Positions 1-7,363 of a stretch of 18,314 bases of DNA are shown here, in pieces. The translations under genes were made by a program, and so were the position numbers. The notes under the pieces were generated by a model. The model saw only the letters and a program-made list of their open reading frames with translations. It did not search any database and had not been told where the DNA came from. This DNA is from JBLNDG01 sp050261415 (GTDB taxonomy: Bacteria > Bacillota > Clostridia > Lutisporales > Lutisporaceae): assembly GCA_050261415.1 (NCBI GenBank), contig JBLNDG010000228.1, forward strand, positions 1-18,314, given 5' to 3'. How positions within the stretch are numbered: position 1 is the stretch's first letter; each line of letters begins with the position of its first letter.

Positions 1-237
1 GGCGATTGGCAATAGGCAATAGGATTTCAGGGATGGGCTTCGAAGCCAGGATATTCCTTAAAGGTTAAGAAATGAAAACCACGGAACACACGGATTTTTC
101 ACGGAATTCCTGCGGAATTACGCAGTAACTCATATTATTTCCCCGCCGTGTATTCAGTGTTACCCGTTCCTTATGTCGCATTCTATGAATTAAATGTAAG
201 ATGTTTAGTGCGAAACATATAGGTCAAAGGAGTCAAA
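1..237. repeat. Non-coding leader with short degenerate repeats
   Basis: I see no gene here. The first 25 bases hold a tandem GGCAATAG-type repeat. Bases 77-120 contain several copies of an ACGGA or GCGGA word (81-85, 90-94, 101-105, 112-115). Bases 146-166 hold a partly complementary stretch, CCGTGTATTCAGTGTTACCC, so the two parts could pair imperfectly. This resembles the ACACGGA/CCGTGT intergenic clutter seen in many bacterial genomes, and I cannot assign it to a named element. The ribosome binding site of the first gene (AAAGGAG, about 226-232) ends the region. I found no convincing promoter. Confidence 0.35.
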
Positions 238-1137
238 ATGTTTGGATATATAATTCCGGATAAGCCGGAGCTTAAGATTAAGGAATTTGAGTTATTCAGG
301 GCCTACTATTGCGGCTTGTGCAAATCAATGGGAAGAAGTTTCGGATTACTTTCGAGATTTGCACTGAACTATGACTCAACATTCCTGGGATTGCTGCTTT
401 CTTCGCTTCACAAGGAAGAGCCTGTGCTCAAAAGGGAAGGCTGTATAGCCAACCCTGTAAAAAAGAAATTTATAGTTAAAAATAGCAGTCATTTGGATTA
501 TGCAGCAGACATTAATGTGCTGCTTACGTATTATAAGTTGATAGACAACATCAGGGATGAAGGAAGCCCTGCAGCCTATATGGCAAAGATGGTTTTTGTC
601 AGCGGGTACAAGCGTGCAGCTTCAAATAATCCCTTAATAGATAATGTTATCAAGGCCTCAATAGCTGCACAACTGGAGCTTGAAAACCGGAAATGCAGTT
701 CTGTGGATGAGGCGGCAGAGCCTTCTGCAAATATGATGAAGCATATTATAAGATCCGGTTACAGGGGTAATGACAAGTCTATATTGAGGATACTCGAGTG
801 GACAGGTTATAATTTGGGAAGATGGATTTATATCATCGATGCATATGATGATTTAGAAAAGGACATAAAATCAGCCAGCTACAATTCCCTTGCCCTGCAA
901 TACGGTTTCAGCGGTGGTGATGTGCGTGCATTTAAGGCAAATATAAGGGAGGATGTAAGAATAAGCTTGATACAATCTTTATCCCAGGCATCGGGTTCGC
1001 TGAAGCTTTTGGAGCTGAACAATAGAGGAATCATAGATAATATTATGTATGAAGGCTTATACAAAAAAACTGAGATGATTTTAAATGGCTGCAATAATGA
1101 TAAAAGGAGTTGGATATACCGTGCGGAATCCCTATGA
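238..1137 (+). CDS. DUF5685 family protein
   Basis: The 299-residue protein opens with MFGYIIPDKPELKIKEFELF and then YYCGLC (Cys25, Cys28), the start I associate with the DUF5685 family of clostridial proteins of unknown function. The ATG follows AAAGGAG at good spacing. There is no signal peptide or obvious membrane segment, so it is probably cytosolic. Two acidic clusters stand out: D103-N-I-R-D107 after a YYK helix, and D201-A-Y-D-D205 followed by D209. The paired DxxxD layout recalls all-alpha isoprenoid synthases (squalene/phytoene synthase type), but I see no further support and the function stays unknown. Its 3' end overlaps the start of the J-domain gene by 17 bases, so the two are probably translationally coupled and act together. 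Confidence 0.75.
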   Translation: MFGYIIPDKPELKIKEFELFRAYYCGLCKSMGRSFGLLSRFALNYDSTFLGLLLSSLHKEEPVLKREGCIANPVKKKFIVKNSSHLDYAADINVLLTYYKLIDNIRDEGSPAAYMAKMVFVSGYKRAASNNPLIDNVIKASIAAQLELENRKCSSVDEAAEPSANMMKHIIRSGYRGNDKSILRILEWTGYNLGRWIYIIDAYDDLEKDIKSASYNSLALQYGFSGGDVRAFKANIREDVRISLIQSLSQASGSLKLLELNNRGIIDNIMYEGLYKKTEMILNGCNNDKRSWIYRAESL

Positions 1138-1750
1138 AGTACTAGGTATCAGAGAGGGCACAGACATAGAAGGTATAAAAAGGGCATATAGAGAATTAGT
1201 AAGAAAATACCACCCTGATCAATACAGGAATAATCCCCTTTCGGACTTGGCCGAAGAAAAGCTTAAAGAAATAAATGAAGCATATGATTATCTAATGCGC
1301 AAGGCTGAAGCGGCAGAAACAAGAAGTGATTACAATTACAATAGCAGAAACAGTAATTATGACAATTCAGAAAGCAACGGCAGGGGTTACTTTGACCAGG
1401 CAAGAGCTTTTATCAATATGGGCAATATTGCGGCGGCTGAAGAAATACTGGACAGGGCAAGTGTCAGAGATGCTGAATGGCATTATCTGAAAGGACTTGT
1501 ATACATGAGAAGAGGCTGGTACAACGAAGCGGTGACGAATTTGAGAACTGCGTCGGACATGGCTCCGGGAAACTATGAATACAGGGAAGCCTTGAACCGG
1601 GTGATGAATGCTAACAGGCAATACCAGTCGACGGTATATAACAGACGGGGCTATGACAGGAATCCTGATCTTTGCTCAATATGCGAATGCATGGTATGCA
1701 CAGACTGCTGCTGTGAGTGTATGGGCGGAGATTTTATAAGCTGCTGCTGA
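1121..1750 (+). CDS. J-domain/TPR protein with Cys-rich C-terminus
   Basis: From GTG at 1121 the protein has 209 residues. Residues 2-61 form a J domain with the HPD motif at 31-33, which stimulates Hsp70 (DnaK) ATPase. Residues 62-90 are a Tyr/Asn/Ser-rich linker. Residues 91-162 look like two TPR helix pairs. The last 25 residues carry ten cysteines (185, 188, 190, 193, 196-198, 200, 208, 209), suggesting metal binding or a redox role. It is not DnaJ itself, because the G/F region, CxxCxGxG repeats and substrate domain are absent. I chose GTG 1121 because the J domain begins at once with RNPYEVLG and GGAG lies at 1106-1109. An upstream ATG at 1085 would include that Shine-Dalgarno inside the gene. 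It overlaps the DUF5685 gene, suggesting a chaperone-client or shared-complex pair. Confidence 0.8.
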   Translation: MRNPYEVLGIREGTDIEGIKRAYRELVRKYHPDQYRNNPLSDLAEEKLKEINEAYDYLMRKAEAAETRSDYNYNSRNSNYDNSESNGRGYFDQARAFINMGNIAAAEEILDRASVRDAEWHYLKGLVYMRRGWYNEAVTNLRTASDMAPGNYEYREALNRVMNANRQYQSTVYNRRGYDRNPDLCSICECMVCTDCCCECMGGDFISCC

Positions 1751-1786
1751 TGCACAAGTTGCATCAAACATTTTGTTTCACAAAAT
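1748..1786 (+). other. Two small hairpins after the J-domain gene
   Basis: A perfect 7-bp stem TGATGCA/TGCATCA (1748-1754, 1760-1766) with a 5-base loop begins on the stop codon itself. A second stem ATTTTG/CAAAAT (1770-1775, 1781-1786) follows and runs into ATTTTTG. Together with the larger hairpin at 1807-1854 they may end or attenuate transcription. No single one has a clean GC stem plus T-run, so a terminator is not certain. Confidence 0.4.
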
Positions 1787-1806
1787 ATTTTTGCATGTGT
1801 ATATGC

Positions 1807-1854
1807 GAAAACCATAACTTCAGTACTTAATACTTGTTGAAGTTTATGGTTTTC
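1807..1854. terminator. Long hairpin, putative terminator
   Basis: The left arm GAAAACCATAACTTCA (1807-1822) pairs with the right arm TGAAGTTTATGGTTTTC (1838-1854), with one bulged base. The right arm ends in TTTTC. The stem is almost the same as that of the terminator at 7364-7410, so this appears to be a recurring terminator design in this genome. It sits between the J-domain gene and the next membrane-protein gene, which start at 1750 and 1874. Confidence 0.55.
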
Positions 1855-1873
1855 ACACTAGGAAGGTGGAATA

Positions 1874-2392
1874 GTGAGCAGGAAGATAGCTTTTGGAGGA
1901 GTATTTGCAGGTCTGACGGTTGTATTAGTTTACATGGCTTTTATAATGCCCACTGGAAAGCTTACATTATATTTTTTGAGCTCTCTTCCCATAGCTTTTA
2001 GCGTTGTTGAATTCGGGGCAGGAGTAGGAGCAGTTGTATATTTTGGCGCAGGCATCTTGTCCTTCCTTATAACAGGGAATATATACGCTGCTGTACCGTT
2101 CATATTGTTTTTTGGTCACTACCCCATACTTAAATGTTTTATTGAAAAAAACAGGAAAGCTTTGACTGAAGTGCTTTTGAAGCTGGCAGTATTCAATGCT
2201 TCTGCAGCTGTTATATTCTTATTGATTGGAAAACTTCTCTGGAATACAATTCCTGATGTAATTCTCAACTATAAAATATTGCTTGTGGTTTTGGTTATAT
2301 TGGCACAAGGTGCATTCCTGGCTTATGATTATGTTTTCTCAAGACTTATATTTTACTATGAATCGAAAATGAGTCTTTTTAGAAGAGGATAA
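1874..2392 (+). CDS. Polytopic membrane protein, ECF S-component-like
   Basis: This 172-residue protein is strongly hydrophobic, with about five membrane segments (roughly residues 5-27, 33-52, 50-82, 102-122 and 130-155), a few charged loops and a basic C-terminal tail (MSLFRRG). Size and pattern resemble the small substrate-binding (S) subunits of ECF transporters and related clostridial membrane proteins. I cannot name a substrate, and no ECF ATPase or T-subunit gene is nearby, so this is a weak guess. The GTG start is supported by GGAAGGTGG at 1861-1869. The gene follows a hairpin and lies 33 bases before a lipase-like gene, with which it may be co-transcribed. Confidence 0.65.
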   Translation: MSRKIAFGGVFAGLTVVLVYMAFIMPTGKLTLYFLSSLPIAFSVVEFGAGVGAVVYFGAGILSFLITGNIYAAVPFILFFGHYPILKCFIEKNRKALTEVLLKLAVFNASAAVIFLLIGKLLWNTIPDVILNYKILLVVLVILAQGAFLAYDYVFSRLIFYYESKMSLFRRG

Positions 2393-2425
2393 CAACTTAA
2401 AATTGTAAATTTCAGGAGTGAAACT

Positions 2426-3229
2426 ATGAAAGAAGAAAAAGTAGGAAGTATCTTTGTCAGGGAGTGGAAAAGGGAGGATAGCAAGGCCAATGTTGTAATC
2501 ATTCATGGTGTTGCAGAGCATTCCGGGAGATATGCCCATGTTGCCGAATACCTCCATGAAAGAGGAATGAATGTGTATACCGGGGACCTCATTGGGCATG
2601 GATTAAGTGATGGTACAAGGGTGTTCGTCAAATCTGCGGATGAGTATCTGGAAAATGTAAAGCTCTTTCTTAGCAGGATTGATGATGACAAGCCTGTATT
2701 CATATTGGGGCACAGCATGGGAGGGTTTATTGTTCTGTATTACAGCATCAAGGAATGGGACCCCAGGATAAAAGGGGTAATAACGACATCACCATACCTG
2801 AAGGAACGCCTTGATATACCGACCCTCAAGCTCCTTTTCGGAAGAACTGTTGCCGGGATTTACCCAAAGCTTCATTTGAATAGCGGCATAAAGAGCTATA
2901 TGGTGTGCAGGGATAAGGAAATATGCAGGAAGTATGAAGAGGATAAGCTAAATACGTCAGGTGCTACTGTAGGATGGTTTACCGCTATGGAAAAGGCAAG
3001 AAAATACACTATAGAAAACGCAGCGGAATTTAAATATCCGTGTCTTATGCTTCAGGCGGGAAGCGATATAATAGTCGATCCGGAAGCAAACAGGCGGTTT
3101 TTTGACAGCCTGGTTATAAAGGATAAGGACTTCGAGTTGTATAAGGATTTCTATCATGAAATACTTAATGACCCTGGGAAGGAAAGGGTGCTGAACAGGA
3201 TTAATAATTGGATAGAAGAAAGAATCTAG
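2426..3229 (+). CDS. Alpha/beta hydrolase, monoglyceride lipase / lysophospholipase type
   Basis: The 267-residue protein matches the Hydrolase_4 (serine aminopeptidase S33-like) family that includes monoacylglycerol lipases. Visible features are the oxyanion-hole HG (IIHGVAEHSGRY, from residue 25), DLIGHGLSDG (54-63), the nucleophile elbow GHSMGG with Ser97, the acid Asp214 in GSDIIVD, and His244 in DFYHEILND. The catalytic triad is therefore complete. It probably hydrolyses monoglycerides, lysophospholipids or similar esters in the cytosol, since no signal peptide is visible. The start has AGGAG at 2414-2418. It follows the membrane protein and precedes a GNAT-like gene on the same strand, with no terminator between them. 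The true substrate cannot be read from the sequence. Confidence 0.85.
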   Translation: MKEEKVGSIFVREWKREDSKANVVIIHGVAEHSGRYAHVAEYLHERGMNVYTGDLIGHGLSDGTRVFVKSADEYLENVKLFLSRIDDDKPVFILGHSMGGFIVLYYSIKEWDPRIKGVITTSPYLKERLDIPTLKLLFGRTVAGIYPKLHLNSGIKSYMVCRDKEICRKYEEDKLNTSGATVGWFTAMEKARKYTIENAAEFKYPCLMLQAGSDIIVDPEANRRFFDSLVIKDKDFELYKDFYHEILNDPGKERVLNRINNWIEERI

Positions 3230-3267
3230 TATTGCGGCACCAATAAAGAAAGGCGGGATGTACGGAT

Positions 3268-3795
3268 ATGGACTTTGAGGTAAGGTTGGCTGCTTCAGTT
3301 GATGAGTACAAGAAAATAGCTCGGTTTATGGAGGATACCAGACCGGAGTGGTTCTCTTACGAAGACTCCTTGGATGTGCTGATGGCAGACTTAAGCACCG
3401 TATGGTATATGGAGAAGGAAGGAAGAATATGCGCCTGTGTACATATATACAACAGGTTCTACAATTGCCCCTTTGTAGAGATCAACAACATTTTCTACAA
3501 TGACGGCTGCGGCTTTTCTGTAGACAGAAGACTGGCACCTCTTTTGAAGGAAGTTCATAACTGGGCATTGAAGAACCGCCAGAAGTTTCTTATGCATGTA
3601 ATAACTTCACGCAGCGCATCAATCATGGGGAAGAAACTGGGGAATATAGGAGAAGAACTGCATAATTTGAAGCCTACAACTGGGGACGGTTTATCCTACT
3701 GGCTGGAGGAAGGTTTTGAACCGATAGGGATAGTGCAGGAACTGTATGGGGAGCTGGACCACGGTATAATGCTAAGAAAGGCTGTAAGCTCTTAA
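3268..3795 (+). CDS. Divergent GNAT-like protein
   Basis: This is a 175-residue cytosolic protein. The N-terminus (FEVRLAASVDEYKKIARFME) and C-terminus (YWLEEGFEPIGIVQELYG, then GIMLRK) have the look of a GNAT acetyltransferase fold: a first strand and helix, and a late L-x-x-x-G-F hairpin. I cannot find the usual acetyl-CoA loop (R/QxxGxG/A), so it may be an inactive or much altered member, or another family. The start at 3268 is preceded by AGGCGG (3251-3256); an ATG at 3258 is out of frame. It lies 38 bases after the lipase-like gene and 36 before the C_GCAxxG_C_C gene, so the three may share a transcript. Function unknown. Confidence 0.55.
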   Translation: MDFEVRLAASVDEYKKIARFMEDTRPEWFSYEDSLDVLMADLSTVWYMEKEGRICACVHIYNRFYNCPFVEINNIFYNDGCGFSVDRRLAPLLKEVHNWALKNRQKFLMHVITSRSASIMGKKLGNIGEELHNLKPTTGDGLSYWLEEGFEPIGIVQELYGELDHGIMLRKAVSS

Positions 3796-3831
3796 CTTTT
3801 ATGCATTTGTAATTATAGAAGGAGGGGTATT

Positions 3832-4278
3832 ATGAAGGAATTAAAAGAGATTCAGGATAAAGCGGAAAACTACTTCAACAGCGGATACAACTGCTGTGAA
3901 TCTGTTGTGCTGGCTGTTTGTGATTATTTGGGTAAGGATAAGGAACTGCCGCTTAAGATAGCGACTCCTTTTGGGAGTGGAATGAGCAGGAATGGAAGCA
4001 ATTGTGGGGCGCTGAATGCAGCTTTCATATGTATGGGAATGGAAAAGGGAAGAAAATCAAATGAAGATGGCCGTGATGCTTCATACCTGCCTGCAGACAG
4101 GATTTTCAACAAATTCAAGGAAAAGTACGGTTCAAGCTGCTGCTATGATATTACCGGAATAAATATGAAGAACCCCGAAGAACTTGCAAGGAAAAAGGAA
4201 TGGATGCACAAGGAACTCTGCGGTCCCCTGGTAAGACAGGTGACCGAATGGGTGCTTGCGGAACTGGATAAAAAATAA
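3832..4278 (+). CDS. C_GCAxxG_C_C family protein
   Basis: The 148-residue protein fits the C_GCAxxG_C_C (putative redox-active) family common in anaerobes. It has a CC pair near the N-terminus (Cys21, Cys22), Cys30, the core GSNCGALNAA with Cys58, CC at 103-104 and Cys130. The Gly-rich stretch PFGSGMSRNG before the core is also typical. Members are thought to bind a metal or carry out thiol redox chemistry, but no reaction is established that I know of. There is no signal peptide. The Shine-Dalgarno is a strong GAAGGAGGGG (about 3818-3826). The gene is the last of the plus-strand run and ends just before a strong bidirectional terminator. Confidence 0.85.
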   Translation: MKELKEIQDKAENYFNSGYNCCESVVLAVCDYLGKDKELPLKIATPFGSGMSRNGSNCGALNAAFICMGMEKGRKSNEDGRDASYLPADRIFNKFKEKYGSSCCYDITGINMKNPEELARKKEWMHKELCGPLVRQVTEWVLAELDKK

Positions 4279-4282
4279 AGAT

Positions 4283-4312
4283 AAAAGGCTGTAACGTAAG
4301 TTACAGCCTTTT
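4283..4312. terminator. Bidirectional intrinsic terminator
   Basis: A perfect 13-bp stem, AAAAGGCTGTAAC (4283-4295) against GTTACAGCCTTTT (4300-4312), has the 4-base loop GTAA. The A-tract on one side and T-tract on the other let it work in both directions. It lies between the convergent ends of the C_GCAxxG_C_C gene (stop at 4278) and fba (stop at 4316-4318). Confidence 0.92.
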
Positions 4313-4315
4313 CAA

Positions 4316-5245
4316 TTACAGCTTTCCGCTGCAGTTCAGTACATCCCTCATCTTGTGCTTAACCATGTTCTTTATAGCTTCTCTGGCTGGCTTCAGATAT
4401 TGTCTTGGGTCAAAGTCCCCTGGATTTTCTGCAAAGTGCTTTCTTATTGAAGCAGTCATTGCAAGCCTCAGATCTGTGTCAATGTTAATCTTGCAGACTC
4501 CAAGCTTTCCTGCCCTCAAAAGCATGTCTTCCGGAACACCCTGTGCACCGGCAACATTTCCGCCGTATTTGTTGCAGAGGTCAACGAATTCAGGAAGCAC
4601 TGTAGATGCCCCATGAAGTACCAATGGGAAGCCGGGGAGAAGCTTTGTTATCTTTTCCAGTCTTTCAAAGTCCAATTTCGGTTCGCCCTTGAATTTATAA
4701 GCACCATGGCTTGTTCCTATTGCAATTGCAAGGGAGTCTACTCCTGTTCTTTGTACAAACTCTACAGCCTGATCCGGATCGGTATATGTGGCGTCCTTTG
4801 AGGCAACCTTAACAGCATCCTCAACGCCTGCGAGTTTGCCCAGCTCTGCTTCCACAACGATGCCTCTTTCATGAGCGTATTCAACAACCTTTTTGGTCAC
4901 TGCAATATTTTCCTCGAAGGGAAACTTTGAACCGTCAATCATAACTGATGAGAAACCGCCGTCAATGCAGGACTTACATATTTCGAAGTCTTCACCGTGG
5001 TCCAAATGCAGGCAGATGGGAAGTCCACTGTCTTCCATTGCTGCTTCTACGAGTTTCATAAGATATATATGCTTGGCATATTTCCTTGCGCCGGCAGAAA
5101 CCTGCAATATAAGAGGTGCATTTTCTTCCTTTGCTGCGTCAACAATACCCTGTATTATTTCCATGTTGTTGACATTGAATGCACCAACAGCATACTGACC
5201 ATCATATGCTTTTTTGAACATTTCCTTTGACGTAACCAACGGCAT
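4316..5245 (-). CDS. fba: Fructose-1,6-bisphosphate aldolase, class II
   Basis: This enzyme splits fructose-1,6-bisphosphate into dihydroxyacetone phosphate and glyceraldehyde-3-phosphate in glycolysis. The 309-residue protein shows the full class II (zinc-dependent) signature: HLDHG with catalytic Asp82 and zinc ligand His83, VMIDGSKFPFEEN (101-113), the EAELGKLAG loop with Glu134, zinc ligand His180 in GTSHG, His211 in LVLHGAS, and the phosphate-binding NIDTD (254-258). It starts at ATG 5245 with the strong site AGAGGAGGTA (5251-5260). It lies downstream of the HD-GYP gene on the same strand but has its own promoter and a 5' leader with a dyad (5279-5303). Its 3' end shares the terminator at 4283-4312. 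From memory, fba and hydrogenase genes are also near neighbours in C. thermocellum. Confidence 0.96.
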   Translation of the reverse strand: MPLVTSKEMFKKAYDGQYAVGAFNVNNMEIIQGIVDAAKEENAPLILQVSAGARKYAKHIYLMKLVEAAMEDSGLPICLHLDHGEDFEICKSCIDGGFSSVMIDGSKFPFEENIAVTKKVVEYAHERGIVVEAELGKLAGVEDAVKVASKDATYTDPDQAVEFVQRTGVDSLAIAIGTSHGAYKFKGEPKLDFERLEKITKLLPGFPLVLHGASTVLPEFVDLCNKYGGNVAGAQGVPEDMLLRAGKLGVCKINIDTDLRLAMTASIRKHFAENPGDFDPRQYLKPAREAIKNMVKHKMRDVLNCSGKL

Positions 5246-5278
5246 AATAATACCTCCTCTGAGTGAATATATTTAAAA

Positions 5279-5303
5279 TGCACTATTTTATGTAAATAGC
5301 GCA
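5279..5303 (-). promoter_or_regulatory. Dyad in the fba leader, possible operator
   Basis: The arms TGCACTATTT (5279-5288) and AAATAGCGCA (5294-5303) are complementary over 10 bp, with one G-T type pair and a 5-base loop. The dyad lies just downstream of the predicted fba start point (about 5316) and upstream of the ribosome binding site. It could be a protein operator or an RNA hairpin. There is no T-run after it, so it is not a classic terminator. Confidence 0.5.
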
Positions 5304-5322
5304 CTTTCTTGCCACTTATATT

Positions 5323-5331
5323 ATTATACCA
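5323..5331 (-). promoter_or_regulatory. Extended -10 promoter of fba
   Basis: Read on the minus strand the site is TGGTATAAT: a consensus TATAAT with the upstream TG of extended -10 promoters. No good -35 box lies 17 bases upstream (AATGTA), which fits this promoter type. The start point would be near 5316, giving a leader of about 70 bases before the fba start codon. Confidence 0.65.
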
Positions 5332-5369
5332 GAATTTATATTAAATACATTATAATTATATGTTTTCGT

Positions 5370-5408
5370 GAAATGTCATAATTTTTGAAAAGGAAATTAT
5401 AACATTTC
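5370..5408 (-). terminator. Hairpin spanning the 3' end of the HD-GYP gene
   Basis: The arms GAAATGTCATAATTT (5370-5384) and AAATTATAACATTTC (5394-5408) form a 15-bp stem with one mismatch and a 9-base loop. The second arm contains the stop codon and last two codons of the HD-GYP gene. It is AT-rich and lacks a clear T-run on the minus strand, so it could be a weak terminator or an RNA-stabilising end. Confidence 0.45.
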
Positions 5409-6431
5409 TACAATTTTCAAATCAGGTCTGATGCATAGGTCTACTATCACGCCGCCGACCTTTACCAGGGGCCTCGAAATTCTGTTGGGGTTAATGTATA
5501 TTATCTCTCCGATTGCATTATTACTGAGCTTTACACTGTTTCCAACATAGTAGCTTGCTATATGTTTAAGGAAGGTAAGCATAATCGATGCATCGCATTT
5601 TGTCAGATATTCACTTTCATACATTTCCAGCACATCGAAGGGCGGCTGTCGTTTTTTATATACCCTGTTGGATGTCATCGCATCATATATATCCACCACA
5701 GCAACAACTTTTGCATAGTAATGTATCTGTGAGGACTTAAGATTAAGAGGGTACCCTGATCCGTCTTCCCTTTCATGGTGCATTAAAACACCCATTGCAA
5801 TGTCCTTGCTTATACCCTCGGTATTCTCCAGAATCTTATAACCGATTACCGGATGCTTTTTTATTTCTTCAAACTCTTTTCCGGTTAAGGTATCAGGTTT
5901 ATTCAGAATTTCACGTGGTATTTTGGATTTACCTATATCATGCAAAAGTCCGCAATAAGTGAGCTGTTCAATATCTGTTGAACTGAGATTAAGCCAGGAA
6001 CCAAGAAGAGCACACAACATTGATACATTCAAACTGTGGGAGTAAGTATATTCGCTGATGGACCTTACCTTGCTGAGGCATGAGATCAGGTCATTTATTG
6101 AATCAAAATTGCTTACCATGCTGTTGGTTATTCCTTCAATACTTTCCAGAGATATACCCCTGCCGCAGCTTATATCCCAAATTACCTGCTTGAGTTCCTG
6201 AAGGTTATTATTATATTGTGCCTCGATAACAACTTGTTTTTTCTCTTTTAGTTCGTAGTCCTTATAGACTTTAACAAAGTTGATCCCGAGATTTAATAAT
6301 TTATTTATGGAGTATTCATCAAGTTTTGAATTCTGATACATTATAACAGCACCATAATCGTTTACAATGTCTGATGCCAATATCATTCCGGGCTCGCAAT
6401 CTGTAGTTTTTATTGCTTTTACCTCAGCCAT
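5397..6431 (-). CDS. HD-GYP domain cyclic-di-GMP phosphodiesterase
   Basis: The product has an N-terminal module (CEPGMILASDIVNDYG, about residues 12-27) common ahead of clostridial HD-GYP domains. A helical linker and an HD-GYP catalytic domain (about 125-300) follow. Metal and signature residues are intact: HDIGK (164-168), KKHP (192-195), HHEREDGSGYP (218-228) and VVDIYDA. It is therefore predicted to hydrolyse cyclic di-GMP in the cytosol; no membrane segment is present. A C-terminal tail of about 50 residues resembles the short beta-rich end of similar proteins. I chose ATG at 6431 because AGGTG (6438-6442) sits 5 bases before it. ATG 6434 and an in-frame TTG at 6449 are alternatives, the TTG being less well spaced. 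It is transcribed toward fba from its own promoter. Confidence 0.9.
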   Translation of the reverse strand: MAEVKAIKTTDCEPGMILASDIVNDYGAVIMYQNSKLDEYSINKLLNLGINFVKVYKDYELKEKKQVVIEAQYNNNLQELKQVIWDISCGRGISLESIEGITNSMVSNFDSINDLISCLSKVRSISEYTYSHSLNVSMLCALLGSWLNLSSTDIEQLTYCGLLHDIGKSKIPREILNKPDTLTGKEFEEIKKHPVIGYKILENTEGISKDIAMGVLMHHEREDGSGYPLNLKSSQIHYYAKVVAVVDIYDAMTSNRVYKKRQPPFDVLEMYESEYLTKCDASIMLTFLKHIASYYVGNSVKLSNNAIGEIIYINPNRISRPLVKVGGVIVDLCIRPDLKIVEML

Positions 6432-6449
6432 CATATCACCTATTTTCAA

Positions 6450-6799
6450 ATTTGATTGAATATTCCTATCATGGAAGGTCTTTATTAATTATAACAAAAT
6501 TATGCATTTTTAGAAACAGAAAAATTCACTAAATAAGGAAATTCTAGTAAATATGCGTAATAATACAAAAATAAACAGTATATTCTGAATACAATTATAT
6601 ATATATAAGCTCAATTGGTAAAGCCAAGCATTAATTGCAGAAGTTTGGTTTATGTGGTATTAAATTGTTAAAAATGTGCAGGCACAAGCTTGCAGGGGAA
6701 GCAAATAGTGTGTTAAAAGAGGAATTTATTCTGTTTTGTAGAATATATAAAAGGCTTCTATTGTAAGATAAAATGATTAATAAATATTTGGGTGATAAA
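6450..6799. other. Divergent intergenic region, HD-GYP / GNAT
   Basis: About 350 AT-rich bases separate two divergent genes. On the minus strand TGTTATAAT (6488-6496) is an extended -10 promoter for the HD-GYP gene. On the plus strand a weak TTGTAG (about 6736) and TATTGT pair could serve the GNAT gene. An AT dinucleotide run (about 6594-6606) and a partial palindrome around CAAGCTTG (about 6683-6692) are present. A half-match to the redox operator (GTTAAAAAT near 6667) lacks the second half. I looked for cyclic-di-GMP riboswitch motifs and saw none, and I see no small gene. Confidence 0.45.
6488..6496 (-). promoter_or_regulatory. Extended -10 promoter of the HD-GYP gene
   Basis: On the minus strand the site reads TGTTATAAT, a consensus -10 with upstream TG. 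The upstream hexamer at 17-18 bases is poor (TTTCTA). The start would be near 6481, about 50 bases before the start codon at 6431. Confidence 0.55.
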
Positions 6800-7351
6800 A
6801 TGTTGACTTTGAATGTTGAATCTAATGATTTGATTTTTACAGATATAAAAAAGGAAAACCTCAAAGATGTTCTTGCTTTATACAACCAGAATGAGCAGAA
6901 CATATATGCTACAGGCATTGATGGGCAATTATCCCTTAAGGATATCAGGGAGAAATATCTTGAGGTGCTTGTAAACAGTCATGAATTCTTTACCGGAATT
7001 TTTATCAAGGACAACTGCGGAGAAAATATACAGACGAAAATGATAGGGGTTGTCAAGGGGAGAATTGACTATGAAAACAGCGAAGAAGCCTGGATATCTT
7101 CACTGATAATTGACAGTAGGTATCAAAGAAGAGGTATGGGTACGAAAACCGTTAACAAGCTTATAAACCTTCTAAATCAGAGCTATGATGTAAGAAGGGT
7201 GTTTATTGGCATTATCTCACGTAATGAAGTAGGCAGCTTCTTTTGGCAGAGCCTTGGCTTCGGTTATTACAGAACAATAGAGCAGTATATTAAGCTTAAC
7301 AATCATGCCGAAGATCTCATTATAATGAAAAAAGAAATAAATGCAAAATGA
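6800..7351 (+). CDS. GNAT family N-acetyltransferase
   Basis: This cytosolic protein carries a recognisable GNAT core: strands ahead of motif A (ISSLIIDSRYQRRGMGTKTV) with the acetyl-CoA pyrophosphate loop R-R-G-M-G-T. Motif B follows (NEVGSFFWQSLGFGYYRT). It would transfer an acetyl group from acetyl-CoA to an amine, and the acceptor cannot be inferred. I chose ATG 6800 (183 residues) because GGTGAT lies just upstream with normal spacing. An in-frame ATG at 6773 would add nine residues and has a poor ribosome site. The gene is alone on the plus strand and ends at a terminator shared with the convergent lytic transglycosylase gene. Nothing links it functionally to that neighbour. Confidence 0.85.
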   Translation: MLTLNVESNDLIFTDIKKENLKDVLALYNQNEQNIYATGIDGQLSLKDIREKYLEVLVNSHEFFTGIFIKDNCGENIQTKMIGVVKGRIDYENSEEAWISSLIIDSRYQRRGMGTKTVNKLINLLNQSYDVRRVFIGIISRNEVGSFFWQSLGFGYYRTIEQYIKLNNHAEDLIIMKKEINAK

Positions 7352-7363
7352 CTCATTAATATT

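Noticed and set aside
6660..6680. Fourth copy of the redox operator upstream of the GNAT gene
   Set aside because: Only the left half (GTTAAAAAT) matches; the second half TTATC is missing.
6450..6799. Cyclic-di-GMP riboswitch near the HD-GYP gene
   Set aside because: I looked for the conserved GEMM core motifs on both strands and saw none.
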